Virus record (IMG/VR): IMGVR_UViG_3300042502_000724
Span: 1-21,880 of that record
Origin: a virus
Direction: 5' to 3' (one strand)
Length of the DNA stretch: 21,880 nucleotides
In this document: positions 20,760-21,880 of the stretch, piece after piece
Layout of the letters: every line of letters starts with the position of its first letter
Numbering within the stretch: position 1 is the stretch's first letter
The notes under the pieces: model-generated
Told to the model about the DNA's origin: nothing
Databases searched by the model: none
Seen by the model: the letters and a program-made list of their open reading frames with translations, nothing else
Made by a program: the position numbers and the translations under genes

Positions 20760-21880
20760 TTATCGGCCGGTCGAGGCCCCATTGACCCCGCCGGGGGTCC
20801 TTAGGGAGCGTACGAGCTTGGCCTCTTCCTCTAGGAGGAAGGCTTGGGAGTTGAGGGCCGCCGTCTCGGGGTCCTCGCCGTTGGCGATCTCGTTGGTGAA
20901 CCGGCCAGCGGCGCGATTTACGAGGGCCTCGTACTGAGGAGCGAGAGCGCGGGCGCGGGCGGGGTTGAGACTCGGATCGAGGGCCATCAGGCGTCCTGAG
21001 GGGTCTTCCGCCGCCTCGGACAGGAGCGTTCTCTGCTTACGCACGACGTCGCTGTTCTCGATTGCGGCCTCCATAGAGTTTGCCACGCTGTTCACGTTAG
21101 AGAGGATAGCTCCTGCGACCTCCACGTCGCTCACCCTGAACGCTACTTCGCGGGCTGCCCGGCGCGCCTCTGCGGCGGTGAGCCTACCACGAAACAGAGC
21201 CCCAAGGATCACCTCGGAGCCCTCGCGAGCGTTCTGCTCCCGACGCTTGTTCTCTTCCCGCTCTGCCCGGCTTTCGTCGCGCTCGGCGGCCGCCTCTCGG
21301 CGGTCTGCCTGACGCTCCTGCAGCTGGATCAGCGACTGGACGTCTTCGGTGCCGATGTTGCCGGCCTCCCACTCGCGGATGATGTCGTCACGGGTGGTTA
21401 CGTTGCCACCGATCCCTGCGAGACCCAGCGCGAGCCGGGTGCCGTTGACCGACTGGTCCTCGGCGAGCTTGGTACGATAGGCCCGACGCATACGGTCCGT
21501 TGAGGCGGCATACAGCTCGTCCATCCGGGAAGTCTGCTCAGGTGTGAACTGCACGTCCTCGATCCCTACGATGCTGACCATTTCACCCGAGCGTTCGAGC
21601 TGGGTGATAGGGTCGGCGAAGGGGTCGCGGAGGCGTAGCGCAGGCGTTACCGGCGCGGCAGTCGCGGATAAGTCCGGTCCCGCCGGACCAACTGGGGTCG
21701 CGCCAAAGAACTCACGCGCCGCCTTCATGCGGTCGCGGGTACTCTTCTGGTCAGAACGCTCGTAGAAGCGGTCGATGGCACGGGCTGCTTCCTCAGGCGT
21801 CTCCGCGTTGAGGATGGAGTCCCGCTGCTTCTTCGTCATCCCGGCAGCTTGGTAGTTGTCCAGCTCCCACTTGATGAACT
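20760..21880 (-). CDS. Internal virion protein with C-terminal end of a tail-lysozyme-like domain (cut by window edge)
   Basis: The frame stays open to the right edge, so only the last about 372 codons are seen. The Met at 21839 has no ribosome site and is internal. The first 60 visible residues (FIKWELDNYQAAGMTKKQ..., NAETPEEAARAIDRFYERS) match the end of phage tail lysozyme (Phage_lysozyme2-type) domains, which finish with a W-E-L segment and a T-x-x-E-A-A-x-x-F-x-x-x-Y/F-E-R motif. A disordered Pro/Ala stretch follows ([17 protein letters not shown]), then a highly charged helix (ADRREAAAERDESRAEREE) and helical segments. It probably opens the peptidoglycan during DNA entry. It lies 15 nt before the 1248-aa ejection protein. 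Confidence 0.7.
   Translation of the reverse strand, partial: FIKWELDNYQAAGMTKKQRDSILNAETPEEAARAIDRFYERSDQKSTRDRMKAAREFFGATPVGPAGPDLSATAAPVTPALRLRDPFADPITQLERSGEMVSIVGIEDVQFTPEQTSRMDELYAASTDRMRRAYRTKLAEDQSVNGTRLALGLAGIGGNVTTRDDIIREWEAGNIGTEDVQSLIQLQERQADRREAAAERDESRAEREENKRREQNAREGSEVILGALFRGRLTAAEARRAAREVAFRVSDVEVAGAILSNVNSVANSMEAAIENSDVVRKQRTLLSEAAEDPSGRLMALDPSLNPARARALAPQYEALVNRAAGRFTNEIANGEDPETAALNSQAFLLEEEAKLVRSLRTPGGVNGASTGR
21658..21697. repeat. 40-bp inverted repeat, arm 2
   Basis: Reverse complement of 13669-13708 at 38 of 40 positions. It encodes the ATPVGPAGPDLSAT linker, while the other copy encodes a different peptide from the complementary reading. The GGTCC-NNNN-GGACC core reads as Gly-Pro on both strands. 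Confidence 0.85.

Overview
The window is a stretch of a high-GC, T7-like (Autographivirus-type) podovirus genome that is probably temperate. Every gene I can support lies on the minus strand, so transcription runs right to left. The phage assignment rests on four things: an N-terminal part of a single-subunit T7-type RNA polymerase at the left edge, a T7 gp17-type tail-fibre head domain, a small/large terminase pair of gp18/gp19 type, and the T7 order internal virion proteins - tail fibre - holin - TerS - TerL. A tyrosine integrase sits just upstream of the RNA polymerase gene, as in integrase-carrying T7-like phages. GC content and gene style suggest a proteobacterial, perhaps alphaproteobacterial, host. 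That is inference only.

Layout in transcription order from the right edge. 21880-16998: two virion/ejection proteins; the first is cut by the window edge and shows the tail of a lysozyme-like domain. 16979-10122: a large receptor-binding cassette made of a T7/lambda-J chimeric fibre with a 39-residue coiled-coil repeat, an Ala-rich fibre protein, a collagen-like fibre, a beta-sandwich protein, an SGNH-esterase/SPRY fibre and a small hypothetical. 10062-7673: holin, TerS and TerL. 7672-6348: 1.3 kb without genes. Because TerL is normally the last gene and the early genes follow directly here, this gap must hold the joined genome ends (circular or concatemeric assembly, or an integrated prophage). 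It also carries a strong host-type early promoter. 6347-3290: ten small, tightly packed early genes, mostly unknown, including a Cys-rich protein, an MGNRA-type protein, a possible papain-fold protein and a DnaJ-like zinc-knuckle protein. 3067-1378: a MarR-like regulator and the integrase. 1079-1: RNA polymerase, incomplete.

The most unusual feature is a regulatory module present twice in inverted orientation, at about 1135-1295 and about 7214-7480, flanking the whole early/lysogeny region. Each copy has the same 20-bp sequence, whose first 13 promoter bases equal the binding half of the phage T3 promoter. Each also has copies of a TGGCRCGAT motif upstream of that promoter and 11-bp-period repeats downstream. 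The left copy points into the RNA polymerase gene and is overlapped by a 57-bp nested dyad that could be an operator, an attachment site or an origin. The right copy points antisense into the terminase gene. Working model (inference): host polymerase starts at about 6690 and reads the small early genes, regulator, integrase and RNA polymerase; phage polymerase then fires from the left promoter to read the rest of the genome around to TerL; and the repeated motif controls the lysis/lysogeny choice or replication.
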